A DNA stretch of 64,000 nt from DATLGB01 sp963726825 (GCA_963726825.1 CAVSDT010000001.1:496001-560000), one strand, 5' to 3'. Counted from the stretch's first letter, positions 50,751 through 61,982 are shown. Translations and numbers: made by a program. The notes: a model not told the origin generated them from the letters alone.

Positions 50751-52865
50751 TCAGCCGGCGACCACGCGGCCACGCGAGAGCAGCCCGGCGGCCGCCTCCG
50801 GTGCCAGCGGCCGCGCGAGCAGGTAGCCCTGCGCGTACTCGCAGCGGAGCTCGCGCAGCATGGCGAGCTGCCAGTCGGTCTCCACGCCTTCGGCGACGAC
50901 GTCGATCCCGAGGTCGTGCGCGAGCCCGCAGATGGCCTTGACGATCTGGTAGGCGCCCTCGTCGGCGCTCATCGCCAGCACGAAGGAGCGGTCGATCTTG
51001 AGCGCGTCCCCCGGGAAGCCGCGCAGGAAGGTCAGCGACGAGGTGCCCGTCCCGAAGTCGTCGAGGTGCGCCTTGACGCCGGTGCGCCGATGGACCTCCT
51101 CCAGGGCGAGCTGCACGGCCGCGTAGTCCGACGCCGCCGCGGTCTCGGTGATCTCGAGGCGCAGCGCCTCCGCGGGCAGGCCGTGGTCGGCCAGCGCGGC
51201 CTCCACCTCCTCCACGAACCCCGGCTCGAGCAGCTGCCGGCCCGAGATGTTGACGGCCATCGTCAGGCCGGGAGGCGTCGACCCGAGGTTCCACTCCGCC
51301 AGCTGGCGACAGGCCTCGCGCAGCACGTGCCGGCCGAGGCGCTGGATCAGCCCCGTCTCCTCGGCGACCGGGATGAACTCGTCGGGCGCGACGACCGCGC
51401 CGTCGGCGTCCGTCCAGCGCGCGAGCGCCTCGAAGCCGCGCAGCTTGCCGTCGGCGGCGCGCACGATCGGCTGGTAGGCCACGTGGAGCCCGCCGTGATC
51501 GGCCTCCGTCAGCCCGCGGCGCAGCCGCGTCTCGAGCTCGAGCCGGGCGACGGCAGCCTCGTGCAGCGCGGAGTCGAACAGGGCGTGACGGCCCTTGCCC
51601 TCGGCCTTGGCGCGATACATCGCGGCGTCGGCGTCGCGGACGACCTCGCTGGGCGTCGCCCCGGGCGCGGCCAGCGCGATCCCGATCGAGGCCGACAGGT
51701 ACAGCTCGCGGTCGGCCGCGGCGAACGGCGCCAGGAGCGCCTCCAGCACGCGGCGCGCGACGTGCTCGGCCTGGGCGTGCTCCTCGAGGTCCTCGAGCAG
51801 GACGGTGAACTCGTCGCCGCCGAGCCGCGCGACGGTGTCGCCGGGACGCAACACCGCGCGCAGCCGCTCGGCGACCTCGACGAGCAGGCGGTCGCCCACC
51901 CAGTGCCCGAGCGAGTCGTTGACGAGCTTGAAGCGGTCGAGATCGAGGAACAGGACGGCGGTCGACTCCGTCCCCGGCCGGCGCGCGTCGCGGGCCATCG
52001 CGTGCTGCAGCCGGTCCATGAACAGCACGCGGTTGGGCAGGCCGGTGAGGGCGTCGTGCAACGCGTCGTGCTGGAGCTGGTGCTCGGCCCGCTTGCGGTC
52101 GTGCACGTCGGTCAGCGAGCCGGCGATGCGCGTCGGGACCCCGTCGACGTCGCGCACGGCCAGTGCCCGCGAGAGCATCCAGTGCCAGTCGCCGGCGGCC
52201 GTCAGCATGCGCATCTCGCACTCGAAGTGCGACGTCTCGCCGCCGAGATGCTGTTCGAGGACCTCGCGCACGTTCACGCGATCGTCGGGGTGGACGAGGT
52301 CCCCCATCGTGATCCACGGGTCGCCCGGCTCCCAGGTGGCCGGGTAGCCGAGCAGCGCCTTCCAGCGCGCGGAGAGGTGGATCTCGTTGGCGGAGAGGTT
52401 CCAGTCCCAGACCCCGTCGTTGGACCCCGCCATGGCCAGCGCGTAGCGCTCCTCGGACTCGGCGAGCCGCCGGAGCGCGCGCTGGTGGCGCACGGCGTAG
52501 CGGATCGAGCGCTCGAGCGTGGCGGCGTCCATGTCGCCCTTGACGAGGTAGTCGGCGATCCCGAGCTCGGCCGCCTGCACGTCGATCGCGTGGTCGCGCA
52601 GGCCGGTCAGCATGATCACCGGGGCGTGGCGCTCACGCGTCAGGATCGCGCGGGCCACGTCGAGGCCGGTGTCGGCGCCGAGCCGGTAGTCGACGAGGTA
52701 GACGTCGTGCGGGCCGGCGTCCAGCAGCCGCCGCACCGCCGCCAGCGACGAGACGGACTCGACCTCGAACTCGACGGACTCGACCTGCGCGAGCATCGCG
52801 GTGGCGAGCAGGACGTCGTCCTCGTCGTCGTCGACGACGAGGACCCTGACCGGGGTGACGTTCAC
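50751..52865 (-). CDS. Receiver-PAS-GGDEF-EAL c-di-GMP turnover regulator
   Basis: This 704-residue signalling protein opens with a receiver domain (RVLVVDDDEDDVLLATAML, phospho-Asp in VYLVDYRLG, residues 1-125). A PAS/PAC domain follows to about 275. The GGDEF domain has an active RLGGDEFTVLLED site and an inhibitory RPGD I-site five residues ahead. The EAL domain keeps FEALARW, AVNISGRQ, EITE, LDDFGTG, KIDRSF, AEGVET and AQGYL, so both synthesis and breakdown look possible. It is the last gene of a histidine kinase relay and starts inside the stop of the stand-alone receiver. Confidence 0.92.
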   Translation of the reverse strand: MNVTPVRVLVVDDDEDDVLLATAMLAQVESVEFEVESVSSLAAVRRLLDAGPHDVYLVDYRLGADTGLDVARAILTRERHAPVIMLTGLRDHAIDVQAAELGIADYLVKGDMDAATLERSIRYAVRHQRALRRLAESEERYALAMAGSNDGVWDWNLSANEIHLSARWKALLGYPATWEPGDPWITMGDLVHPDDRVNVREVLEQHLGGETSHFECEMRMLTAAGDWHWMLSRALAVRDVDGVPTRIAGSLTDVHDRKRAEHQLQHDALHDALTGLPNRVLFMDRLQHAMARDARRPGTESTAVLFLDLDRFKLVNDSLGHWVGDRLLVEVAERLRAVLRPGDTVARLGGDEFTVLLEDLEEHAQAEHVARRVLEALLAPFAAADRELYLSASIGIALAAPGATPSEVVRDADAAMYRAKAEGKGRHALFDSALHEAAVARLELETRLRRGLTEADHGGLHVAYQPIVRAADGKLRGFEALARWTDADGAVVAPDEFIPVAEETGLIQRLGRHVLREACRQLAEWNLGSTPPGLTMAVNISGRQLLEPGFVEEVEAALADHGLPAEALRLEITETAAASDYAAVQLALEEVHRRTGVKAHLDDFGTGTSSLTFLRGFPGDALKIDRSFVLAMSADEGAYQIVKAICGLAHDLGIDVVAEGVETDWQLAMLRELRCEYAQGYLLARPLAPEAAAGLLSRGRVVAG

Positions 52866-53312
52866 CGCAGCGCCGGCTCCGACGGCAGCTCGACGATCTC
52901 CAGCCAGTAGCGGGAGAACACCTTCATGACCTCGACGAGGCCGAGGAACGTGACGGGCTTCGTGATGAAGGAGTTCACGCCGAGGTCGTAGGAGCGCACG
53001 ATGTCCTCCTCCGCCTTGCTCGTGGTGAGCACCACGACCGGGATCGAGCGCAGCTCCGGGTCCTGCTTGATCTGCTCGAGCGCCTCGCGGCCGTCCATCC
53101 GCGGCATGTTGAGGTCGAGCAGGATCAGCCCCGGCCGCGGCGCCGCCCCCTCGGAGGCCCAGCGCCCGCGGGCGTGCAGGTAGTCGAGCAGGTCGACGCC
53201 GTCCATGCAGAAGCGCAGGTCGTTGTGCAGCCGGGCGTCGCGCAGCGCGTCGCGCGTCATCAGGCGGTCGTCCTCGTCGTCGTCGGCGAGGAGGATGGTG
53301 ATGGGGCTGGAC

Positions 53313-53320
<8 letters not shown>
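52862..53320 (-). CDS. Stand-alone response regulator receiver
   Basis: This is a 152-residue CheY-like domain with no output domain, similar to Rcp1-type receivers. The acidic triad is ILLADDDEDDRLM, the phospho-accepting Asp lies in GLILLDLNMPRMDGREAL, and the conserved Thr/Lys are in VVLTTSKAEEDI and FITKPVTF. It probably takes phosphate from the histidine kinase upstream, with which it overlaps by 8 bases, and passes or drains it relative to the hybrid GGDEF/EAL protein downstream. Confidence 0.92.
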
Positions 53321-55019
<1,699 letters not shown>

Positions 55020-55096
55020 GGACCGTTGTTCGGCGTTCTGCGACGGAACTTTAGGTGCGTGCCCCGCCCGCCGATGGGGCGCCCCGGCCCGGGGTG

Positions 55097-56839
55097 CTAC
55101 CGCGGGCGGCGCCGCGGGGCCCGGATGTCCGTGACGGTGCCCGCCGCGACCTCGGCCGCCATCCCGACCGTCTCCGACAGCGTCGGGTGCGGATGGACGC
55201 TGAGCCCGATGTCCTCGGCGTTGGCGCCCAGCTCGAGGGCCAGCACCGTCTCGGCGATCAGCTCACCCGCGCCGACGCCGACCACGCCTGCGCCGAGCAG
55301 CCGGCCCGACCCCGGCTCGACGAGCAGCTTGGTCGAGCCCTCCGGGCGCCCGACGCCGAGCGCGCGCCCGGAGGCGGCCCACGGGAACTTGTGCACCTCG
55401 TACTCGGTCCCGTCGGCCTTGGCCTTCGTCTCGGTCAGCCCCATCCAGGCGACCTCCGGGTCGGTGTAGGCGACGGAGGGGATCGCCTTGGCGTCGAAGG
55501 TGACGTCCTCGCCGGCGATCACCTCGGCCGCGACCTTGCCCTCGTGCGTGGCCTTGTGGGCGAGCATCGGCTCGCCGACGACATCCCCGATCGCGTGGAT
55601 GTGCTTGACGTTCGTGCGCTGCTGCGCGTCGACGGCGATGAAGCCGCGGTCGTCGACCTCGACCCCCGCCTTGTCGGCGCCGATGCCGCCGCCGTTGGGA
55701 CGGCGGCCGACCGCGACGAGGATGCGGTCGAACGTCTGGTCCTCCAGATCGCCGTCGAAGCTGACCTTCAGCCCGCGCTTGTTCGCCTTGACGCCGGTGA
55801 CCGACACGCCGGTGTGCACGGCGGCGTAGCGCCCCTCGATCCGCTTGGCCAGCGGCTTGACGAGGTCCGGGTCGCAGCCGGGGATCAGCTGGTCGGCGAG
55901 CTCGACCACCGTCACCTCGGAGCCGAGGGCGTCGTAGACGGTCGCCATCTCGAGGCCGATGATGCCGCCGCCGATGACGAGCAGCCGCTTCGGGACCTCG
56001 GCGAGCTCGAGCGCGCCGGTGGAGTCCATGATCCGGTCGTCGTCCTCGGGGAGGAAGGGCAGCGACGCGGCGGCGGAGCCGGCCGCGATGATCGCGTGCT
56101 CGAACCCGACGGTCGTGTCGCCCACCTTGATCGTGTGATCGGACTCGAAGCTCGCCTCCCCATGCATGACGCGGACCTTGCGCTGCTTGGCGAGGCCGAC
56201 GAGGCCGTCGGTGAGCTTGGTGACCGCGGAGTCCTTGAACGCGCGCACGCCGTCGAGGTCGATCTTCGGGGCGGTGAAGCTGAGACCGTGCTCGCCCGAG
56301 TCCGCGGCGTCGGCGATCACCTTCGCGAGATGCAGCAGCGCCTTCGACGGGATGCAGCCGACGTTGAGGCAGACGCCGCCGAGGCGCTCGTGGCGCTCCA
56401 CGAGGACGACGTCGAGGCCCAGGTCGGCCGCCCGGAAGGCGGCCGTGTAGCCGCCGGGCCCCGCGCCGAGGACGAGCACCTGGCACGTCTCGTCCGCACC
56501 GGACATGTCGGGCGCGGGCTTGTCGCCGTCGTCGGGGGTCTCCTCCGGCTTGGGCTCGGCCTCCTCGTCCGGATCCGTGTCGGCCTGTGACGGCTCGTCC
56601 TCGGCCTCCGCGCCCTCGAGCTCGAGGATCGGCGTGCCCTCCGAGACGGTGTCGCCGACCTCCACGAGGAGCTTGGTGACCTTGCCCGCGCTCGGGGACG
56701 GGACCTCCATCGTCGCCTTGTCGGACTCGAGCGCGACCAGGGGATCCTCCGGCGCGACCTCCTGGCCGACCTCGACGAGGATCTCGACGATCGGGACGTC
56801 GGTGAAGTCCCCGATGTCTGGGACCTTGACCTCGGACAT
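55097..56839 (-). CDS. lpdA: Dihydrolipoyl dehydrogenase (E3) with N-terminal lipoyl domain
   Basis: This 580-residue FAD enzyme reoxidises the lipoyl groups of the pyruvate dehydrogenase complex. Residues 1-80 are a lipoyl domain with the lipoylation lysine in ALESDKATMEVPSP. An acidic linker follows. Then come FAD motif VLGAGPGGYTAAFRA, redox disulfide GGVCLNVGCIPSKAL, NAD motif VIGGGIIGLEMATVY, HAIGDVVGEPMLAHKA and the active-site base HPHPTLSE near the C-terminus. E3 proteins with their own lipoyl arm occur in several bacteria. It is the last gene of the operon, 2 bases after aceF. Confidence 0.94.
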   Translation of the reverse strand: MSEVKVPDIGDFTDVPIVEILVEVGQEVAPEDPLVALESDKATMEVPSPSAGKVTKLLVEVGDTVSEGTPILELEGAEAEDEPSQADTDPDEEAEPKPEETPDDGDKPAPDMSGADETCQVLVLGAGPGGYTAAFRAADLGLDVVLVERHERLGGVCLNVGCIPSKALLHLAKVIADAADSGEHGLSFTAPKIDLDGVRAFKDSAVTKLTDGLVGLAKQRKVRVMHGEASFESDHTIKVGDTTVGFEHAIIAAGSAAASLPFLPEDDDRIMDSTGALELAEVPKRLLVIGGGIIGLEMATVYDALGSEVTVVELADQLIPGCDPDLVKPLAKRIEGRYAAVHTGVSVTGVKANKRGLKVSFDGDLEDQTFDRILVAVGRRPNGGGIGADKAGVEVDDRGFIAVDAQQRTNVKHIHAIGDVVGEPMLAHKATHEGKVAAEVIAGEDVTFDAKAIPSVAYTDPEVAWMGLTETKAKADGTEYEVHKFPWAASGRALGVGRPEGSTKLLVEPGSGRLLGAGVVGVGAGELIAETVLALELGANAEDIGLSVHPHPTLSETVGMAAEVAAGTVTDIRAPRRRPR

Positions 56840-56841
56840 GG

Positions 56842-58139
56842 CTACAGCAGCACCTTTCGCAGGTCGGCGAGGACGCCGGACAGGTGGGTCGTGAAGCGTG
56901 CGGCGAGCGCGCCGTCGATGACCCGGTGGTCGTAGGAGAGCGACAGGGGGACGATCAGCCGCGGCACGAACTGCTCGCCGTCCCAGACGGGCTTCATCGC
57001 CGAGCGCGAGACGCCGAGGATGGCGACCTCGGGGGCGTTGATGATCGGCGTGAAGAACGTCCCGCCGATGCCGCCGAGCGAGGAGATGGTGAACGTCGCC
57101 CCGCTCATCTCGTCGCGCTTGAGCTTGCCCTCGCGGGCGCGGCCGGAGAGGTCGCGCAGCTCGCCGGCGATCTGCAGGATCCCCTTGGCCTGGGCGTCCT
57201 TGATCACCGGGACGAGCAGGCCGTTGGGCGTGTCGGCCGCGAAGCCGAGGTGGTAGCGCCTGTGCAGGATGAGGTGGGCGTCGCCGTCGAGCGACGCGTT
57301 CACCTTCGGGTGGGCCTTCAGCGACGCCACCACGGCCTTCATGAGGAGCGCGATCATCGTCACCTTGACGTCGGACTGCTCGGCGTTGGTCGCCTTGCGG
57401 AACGCCTCGAGCTCCGTGATGTCCGCCTCGTCGTGCTGGGTGACGTGCGGGATCTGCTGCCAGTTCTCCTGCAGGCGCGGACCGGAGATCCGCTGGATCC
57501 GCGTCAGCTCGATGCGCTCGGTGTCCTCGGCCGATCCGGCCGCACCGGGGGTGGCGGCCGCAGGGGGCGCCTCGGTCTCGGCCGGGGCGTTCGCGGCGGC
57601 CTCGACGTCCTCCTTGGTGATCCGGCCGCCGCGACCGGACCCCTCGACGGCCTGCAGGTCGACGCCCTCCGCACGGGCCAGGCGGCGTGCGGACGGGGAC
57701 GCGTAGACGTGGCTGCCGGAGGCCGCCTCGACGGTCTTCGTCGCGGGGGCCTCGTCCTCCTCCGGCTCCGGCTCCGGGGCCGGCTGGTCCTCGGCCTTGG
57801 GCTCGTCTTCGGGCTCGGACTCGTCGGGCTCGGACTGTCGTCGGGCTCGGACGTGTCGTCGGCCTCCGCCTCGGGGTCGACGTCGGCCTGCTCCTCCCCG
57901 CCGCCGTCACCACCCTCCAGCTCCATGATCGGCGTCCCCTGCGAGACGGCGTCGCCGACCTCGACGAGGATCTTGGCGACCTTGCCGGCGCTCGGCGACG
58001 GGACCTCCATCGTCGCCTTGTCGGACTCCAGCGCGACCAGGGGATCCTCGGCGCTGACCTCCTGGCCGACCTCGACCAGGACCTCCACCACCGGCACGTC
58101 CGTGAAGTCCCCGATGTCGGGGACCTCGACCGTGGTCAT
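56842..58139 (-). pseudogene. aceF: Pyruvate dehydrogenase E2 (dihydrolipoyl acetyltransferase), broken by one frameshift in the linker
   Basis: Two frames complete one E2. From ATG 58139 comes the lipoyl domain (MTTVEVPDIGDFTDVP, Lys in LESDKATMEVPS) and an acidic linker. At about 57836 an extra two bases (GACGACAG instead of GACGAG) in a tandem TCCGAGCCCGACGAG repeat shift the frame. The second frame then reads VYASPSARRLARAEGVDLQAVEGSGRGGRITKEDVE (peripheral subunit-binding domain) and the catalytic domain to SYDHRVIDGALAARF and VLADLRKVLL, with the catalytic His and Asp. Without correction the first frame makes only 211 residues. A sequencing or assembly error in the repeat is quite possible, since the enzyme is normally essential. 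Confidence 0.85.
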
Positions 58140-60787
58140 CGCTGCCATGGTGCTGGGACCTCCGCGTCGATCTCGTACTGGGTGATGGCCTTGGCCGCAT
58201 CGTCGTCGCGGCCCAGCGCGCGCAGCGCGGCCACGACGACCTGGTGGCGGTCGACCTCGAAGAACTGCCGCAGCCGCGCGCGCCAGTCCGAGCGGCCGAA
58301 GCCGTCGGTCCCCAGCACGGTGAGGTCGCGGTCGACGTAGGGCCGGATCGAGTCGCCGAACGCGCGGATGTAGTCCGTCGCCGCGATCACCGGGCCCGCG
58401 TGGCCCTCCAGCTGCTGCTGCACGAACGGGACGCGCTGCTTCTCGCCCGGATGCAGGCGGTTCCAGCGCTCGACCTCCATGCCGTCGCGGCGCAGCTCGG
58501 TGAAGGACGTGGCCGACCACACGTCGGCCGTCACGCCCCACTCGTCCTTGAGCAGCTCGGCGGCCGCTTCGACCTCGCGCAGGATCGTCCCCGACCCCAT
58601 CAGCTGCACGCGCGCGTCCTTGCGGCCGCGTCCGCCCTTCCGCAGGAGGTACAGCCCCCTGAGGATGTGCTCGGCCACGTCCTCGCCCTCGGGCATCCCC
58701 GGGTGGACGTAGTTCTCGTTCATCACCGTGACGTAGAAGAACACGTCCTCCTGGTCGGCGTACATCCGCTGCATGCCGTGCTGGATGATGACGGCGAGCT
58801 CGTGGTTGTACGTCGGGTCGTAGGCGACGCAGTTGGGGATCAGCGCGGCTTGGAGGTGCGAGTGGCCGTCCTCGTGCTGCAGGCCCTCGCCGTTGAGCGT
58901 CGTGCGCCCGGCGGTGCCGCCGAGCAGGAACCCGCGTGCCCGCGAGTCGCCCGCCGCCCAGGCGAGGTCGCCGACCCGCTGGAAGCCGAACATGGAGTAG
59001 TAGATGTAGAACGGGATCATCGGGATCCCGTGGTTGGCGTAGGACGTCGCCGCGGCGATCCAGCTCGAGAAGGCGCCCGGCTCGTTGATGCCCTCCTGGA
59101 GGATCTGGCCGCTCTTGTCCTCGCGGTAGTACATGAGCTCGTCGCGGTCCTGCGGCTGGTAGAGCTGGCCGACCTGGCTGAAGATGCCGAGCTGGCGGAA
59201 CATGCCCTCCATGCCGAAGGTGCGCGACTCGTCCGGCACGATCGGGACGACGCGCTTGCCGATCTGCTTGTCGCGCACGATCGTGGCCAGGATCCGCACG
59301 AAGCCCATCGTGGTCGAGATCTCGCGCTCGCCGGTCGGCTCGAGCTGGGCCTTGAAGCGGTCCAGTGCCGGGACCTCGAGCGGCTCCTTCGCCGGCTTGC
59401 GGACCGGCAGCCCGCCACCCAGCGCCTGCCGGCGCTCGCGCAGGTAGACCATCTCCGGCGAGTCGTCGGCCGGCTTGTGGAAGTCCTTGGCCTTGACCTC
59501 CTCGTCGGTGAGGTCGAGCTCGAAGCGGTCGCGGAACGCCAGCAGCGCGGCGTCGTCCATCTTCTTGGCCTGGTGGGCGATGTTCTGGCCCTCGCCGGAG
59601 GCGCCCATCCCGTAGCCCTTGATCGTCTTGGCGAGGATGACGGTCGGCTGGCCGGGGTGGTGCTGGGCGGCCGCGTAGGCGGCGTAGACCTTCTGCGCGT
59701 CGTGGCCGCCGCGGTTGAGCAGCCACACCTCGTCGTCGGAGAGGTGGTCGACCATGGCCCGCAGCGCCTTGGACGCCCCGAAGAAGTGCTCGCGCACATA
59801 GGCGCCGTTGCGGGACTTGTAGCGCTGATAGTCGCCGTCGACGGCCTCCTCCATCCGCGTGCGCAGGATGCCGTCCTTGTCGGCCTCGAGCAGCGGGTCC
59901 CAGCGGTTGCCCCAGACGACCTTCAGCACGTTCCAGCCCGAGCCGCGGAAGTCGGCCTCGAGCTCCTGGATGATCTTGCCGTTGCCGCGCACGGGACCGT
60001 CGAGGCGCTGCAGGTTGCAGTTGACGACGAACACGAGGTTGTCGAGCTTCTCGCGGCCGGCGAGGGCGATCGAGCCCAGCGACTCCGGCTCGTCCATCTC
60101 GCCGTCGCCCATGAACGCCCAGACCTTGCGGCCGGCGGTCTCGGCGAGGCCGCGGCCCTGGAGGTACTTCATGAAGCGCGCCTGGTAGATCGCCATCAGC
60201 GGGCCGAGGCCCATCGAGACCGTCGGGAACTGCCAGAAGTCCGGCATCAGCCACGGGTGGGGGTAGCTCGACAGCCCGGGTGCGTCGACCTCCTGGCGGA
60301 ACTCGCGCATCTGGGCCTCGTCGAGGCGGCCCTCGAGGAACGCGCGGGCGTAGATGCCCGGCGACGAGTGGCCCTGCATGTAGACGAGGTCGCCGGCGTG
60401 CTCGTCCGACGGCGCGTGCCAGAAGTGGTTGAAGCCGACCTCGTAGAGCGTGGCGGCCGACTGGTAGGAGGCGACGTGGCCGCCGAGCTCGGAGGACTCC
60501 GCGTTGGCCTGCAGCACGAGCGCGATCGCGTTCCAGCGGATCAGCGCACGGATGCGGTGCTCCATCTCGAGGTCGCCGGGGTGCTGCTCCTCGTCCTCGA
60601 CGCGGATCGTGTTCACGTACGGCGTGTTGAGCCCGATCTGCACCGGCGCGCCGAGCTGGCGGGCCCGGGCGGTCAGCTCCTGGAGCAGCTCGTTGGCCCG
60701 CTCAGGCCCGTCGTGCTCGAGCACGGCCTCCAGCGCCTCGAGCCACTCGCGCGTCTCGTCGGGGTCGATGTCGTCACGGACGGCCAC
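58136..60787 (-). CDS. aceE: Pyruvate dehydrogenase E1 component, homodimeric type
   Basis: This 883-residue thiamine-diphosphate enzyme decarboxylates pyruvate and loads the acetyl group on E2. The cofactor-binding motif is WAFMGDGEMDEPES through VVNCNLQ. LGGHVASYQSAATLYEVGFNHFW, PGIYARAFLEGRL, ILAKTIKGYGMG, SRTFGMEGMFRQLG and TTLNGEGLQHEDGHS are all as in the E. coli/actinobacterial AceE. The length is close to the usual 887. The GTG at 60787 was chosen over an upstream ATG that lies inside the GntR gene. It overlaps the regulator stop by 14 bases and its stop overlaps aceF (ATGA). Confidence 0.95.
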   Translation of the reverse strand: MAVRDDIDPDETREWLEALEAVLEHDGPERANELLQELTARARQLGAPVQIGLNTPYVNTIRVEDEEQHPGDLEMEHRIRALIRWNAIALVLQANAESSELGGHVASYQSAATLYEVGFNHFWHAPSDEHAGDLVYMQGHSSPGIYARAFLEGRLDEAQMREFRQEVDAPGLSSYPHPWLMPDFWQFPTVSMGLGPLMAIYQARFMKYLQGRGLAETAGRKVWAFMGDGEMDEPESLGSIALAGREKLDNLVFVVNCNLQRLDGPVRGNGKIIQELEADFRGSGWNVLKVVWGNRWDPLLEADKDGILRTRMEEAVDGDYQRYKSRNGAYVREHFFGASKALRAMVDHLSDDEVWLLNRGGHDAQKVYAAYAAAQHHPGQPTVILAKTIKGYGMGASGEGQNIAHQAKKMDDAALLAFRDRFELDLTDEEVKAKDFHKPADDSPEMVYLRERRQALGGGLPVRKPAKEPLEVPALDRFKAQLEPTGEREISTTMGFVRILATIVRDKQIGKRVVPIVPDESRTFGMEGMFRQLGIFSQVGQLYQPQDRDELMYYREDKSGQILQEGINEPGAFSSWIAAATSYANHGIPMIPFYIYYSMFGFQRVGDLAWAAGDSRARGFLLGGTAGRTTLNGEGLQHEDGHSHLQAALIPNCVAYDPTYNHELAVIIQHGMQRMYADQEDVFFYVTVMNENYVHPGMPEGEDVAEHILRGLYLLRKGGRGRKDARVQLMGSGTILREVEAAAELLKDEWGVTADVWSATSFTELRRDGMEVERWNRLHPGEKQRVPFVQQQLEGHAGPVIAATDYIRAFGDSIRPYVDRDLTVLGTDGFGRSDWRARLRQFFEVDRHQVVVAALRALGRDDDAAKAITQYEIDAEVPAPWQR

Positions 60788-61481
60788 GGGAGCTGTCCTC
60801 CTCGAAGTAGTCGGGGTACTGGTCATGGAGCTCCCCGAGCACGGACAGGACCATGCGCAGGTGGTGGCGAAGGGCGGCGTCGGCGGCGTCCGGGTCCCCG
60901 GCCGCGACGGCCTCGACGACCGCGTGGTGCTCGGTGACCATCTCGGCCAGGTAGTTGGGCTGGGGCAGCGAGAGGCGGCGGATGCGGTTCAGGTGGCCGT
61001 TGGCGCGGCCGGCCAGCGACCAGGCGACGTCGTGGCCGGACAGGTGGCACAGGGCGGCGTGGAGCGCGTCGTCGAGCGCGTAGAAGCCGTCGGGGTCGTT
61101 GTCGTCGCGCGCTTCGGCCTGGCGGTCGAGGATCCGCCCGAGCGCCTTGACGTCCTGGGGGGTCGCGCGCTCGGCGGCGATCCGGATGGCCGCGCACTCG
61201 AGCGACTCGCGCACGAACTGCGCGTCGCCGATCGCGGTGGAGGTGATCCGGGCGACGAAGGTCCCCAGCTGGGGGACGATCTCCACGAGCCGGTCGTCGC
61301 GCAGGCGCACGAGCGCCTCGCGGATCGGCGTGCGCGAGACGCCGAGGATCCCGGCCAGCTCGGCCTCGGAGAGGCGGCGGCCCGGAGCGAGCTCCAGCGT
61401 CACGATGGCGTCGCGCAGCGCGTCGTAGACGTGCTCGCGCGCCCGCACCGCAACTCGTCCACCGAGGGTCAGGGGCGTCAC
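60774..61481 (-). CDS. GntR/FadR-family transcriptional regulator, PdhR-like position
   Basis: This is a 235-residue repressor or activator. The winged helix occupies about residues 15-80 (AREHVYDALRDAIVTLELAPGRRLSEAELAGILGVSRTPIREALVRLRDDRLVEIVPQLGTFVA). The FCD ligand-binding domain covers about 90-215, with metal or effector-binding His in ALDDALHAALCHLSGHDVAW and EMVTEHHAVVEAVAAGD. In enterobacteria the analogous PdhR controls the pdh operon and responds to pyruvate. Here the gene directly precedes aceE and overlaps it by 14 bases, so autoregulation with the pdh operon is likely. The GTG start at 61481 follows the promoter at 61494-61522. Confidence 0.88.
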   Translation of the reverse strand: MTPLTLGGRVAVRAREHVYDALRDAIVTLELAPGRRLSEAELAGILGVSRTPIREALVRLRDDRLVEIVPQLGTFVARITSTAIGDAQFVRESLECAAIRIAAERATPQDVKALGRILDRQAEARDDNDPDGFYALDDALHAALCHLSGHDVAWSLAGRANGHLNRIRRLSLPQPNYLAEMVTEHHAVVEAVAAGDPDAADAALRHHLRMVLSVLGELHDQYPDYFEEDSSRGRP

Positions 61482-61493
61482 CGGGATGCTTGC

Positions 61494-61522
61494 ATGGTAG
61501 TACTCACGGTGCCGAGTGTCAC
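61494..61522 (-). promoter_or_regulatory. Promoter of the GntR-pdh operon with a possible operator
   Basis: On the minus strand GTGACA (61517-61522) and TACCAT (61494-61499) are 17 bases apart, matching a housekeeping promoter. The start codon lies 12 bases after the -10 box. TGGTAGTACTCA on the plus strand overlaps the -10 box and loosely resembles the TGGTnnnACCA half-sites of FadR-type operators. Confidence 0.6.
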
Positions 61523-61597
61523 ACGGTCGTCCCGGCGACGTCCGGGCGGGCACGTCTCGACGCGCCTGCGGCGGGGGGTCGCGGGGCCGACCCGGGG

Positions 61598-61920
61598 ACG
61601 GCCCGGGGTGGCCCCGCGTGCCCGGGGTGGCCCCGGGGGTGGCGGGGGTGACCCGGGGTGACCCGGGGGTGGCGGAGGTTGACCGCACAGGATCCGGTCA
61701 GGCTCCGCCAGGGGTGGCGGAGGTTGCCCGCAGGGCCGATGGGGGCGCCCCGCGGGCGGTGGCGGGGGTGGCGGAGGTTGACCGCAGGGCCAATGGGGCG
61801 CCCCGCCGGTGGTGGCGGGGGTGGCGGAGGTTGTCCGCAGGCCCATCGGGGCGCCCCGCCGGTGGTGGCGGGGGTGGCGGAGGTTGACCGCACAGGATCC
61901 GGTCAACCTCCGCCACCCCC
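61598..61920. repeat. Intergenic tandem repeat array with hairpins
   Basis: Five copies of GGGTGGCGGAGGTTG begin at 61667, 61712, 61766, 61819 and 61872, spaced 45, 54, 53 and 53 bases. The last copy is followed by its inverted complement (arms 61870-61890 and 61900-61920), a perfect 21-bp hairpin around CACAGGATC. The first copy has a similar imperfect hairpin. Upstream (61598-61666) shorter CCCGGGGTGGCC/CCCGGGGTGACC repeats occur. No gene lies between 61482 and 61982; this array and the GntR promoter are all that was seen. Confidence 0.85.
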
Positions 61921-61982
61921 GGCGCGTTCGACCCGTGTAGGACCGGCGGCGTTCGTTTGTGTGGAAGGCCGGCCCCGCCCGG

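Noticed and set aside
56842..57363. Independent short acetyltransferase gene from GTG 57363
   Set aside because: The frame is open upstream through the subunit-binding domain to the frameshift, so this is the 3' part of aceF.
58244..60937. Plus-strand open frame of 897 codons
   Set aside because: Antisense to aceE; no domain or motif, and the opposite strand has a complete conserved enzyme.
61598..61920. CRISPR-like array
   Set aside because: Units are about 53 bases with no unique spacers of constant length and no cas genes nearby; it is a tandem repeat with hairpins.
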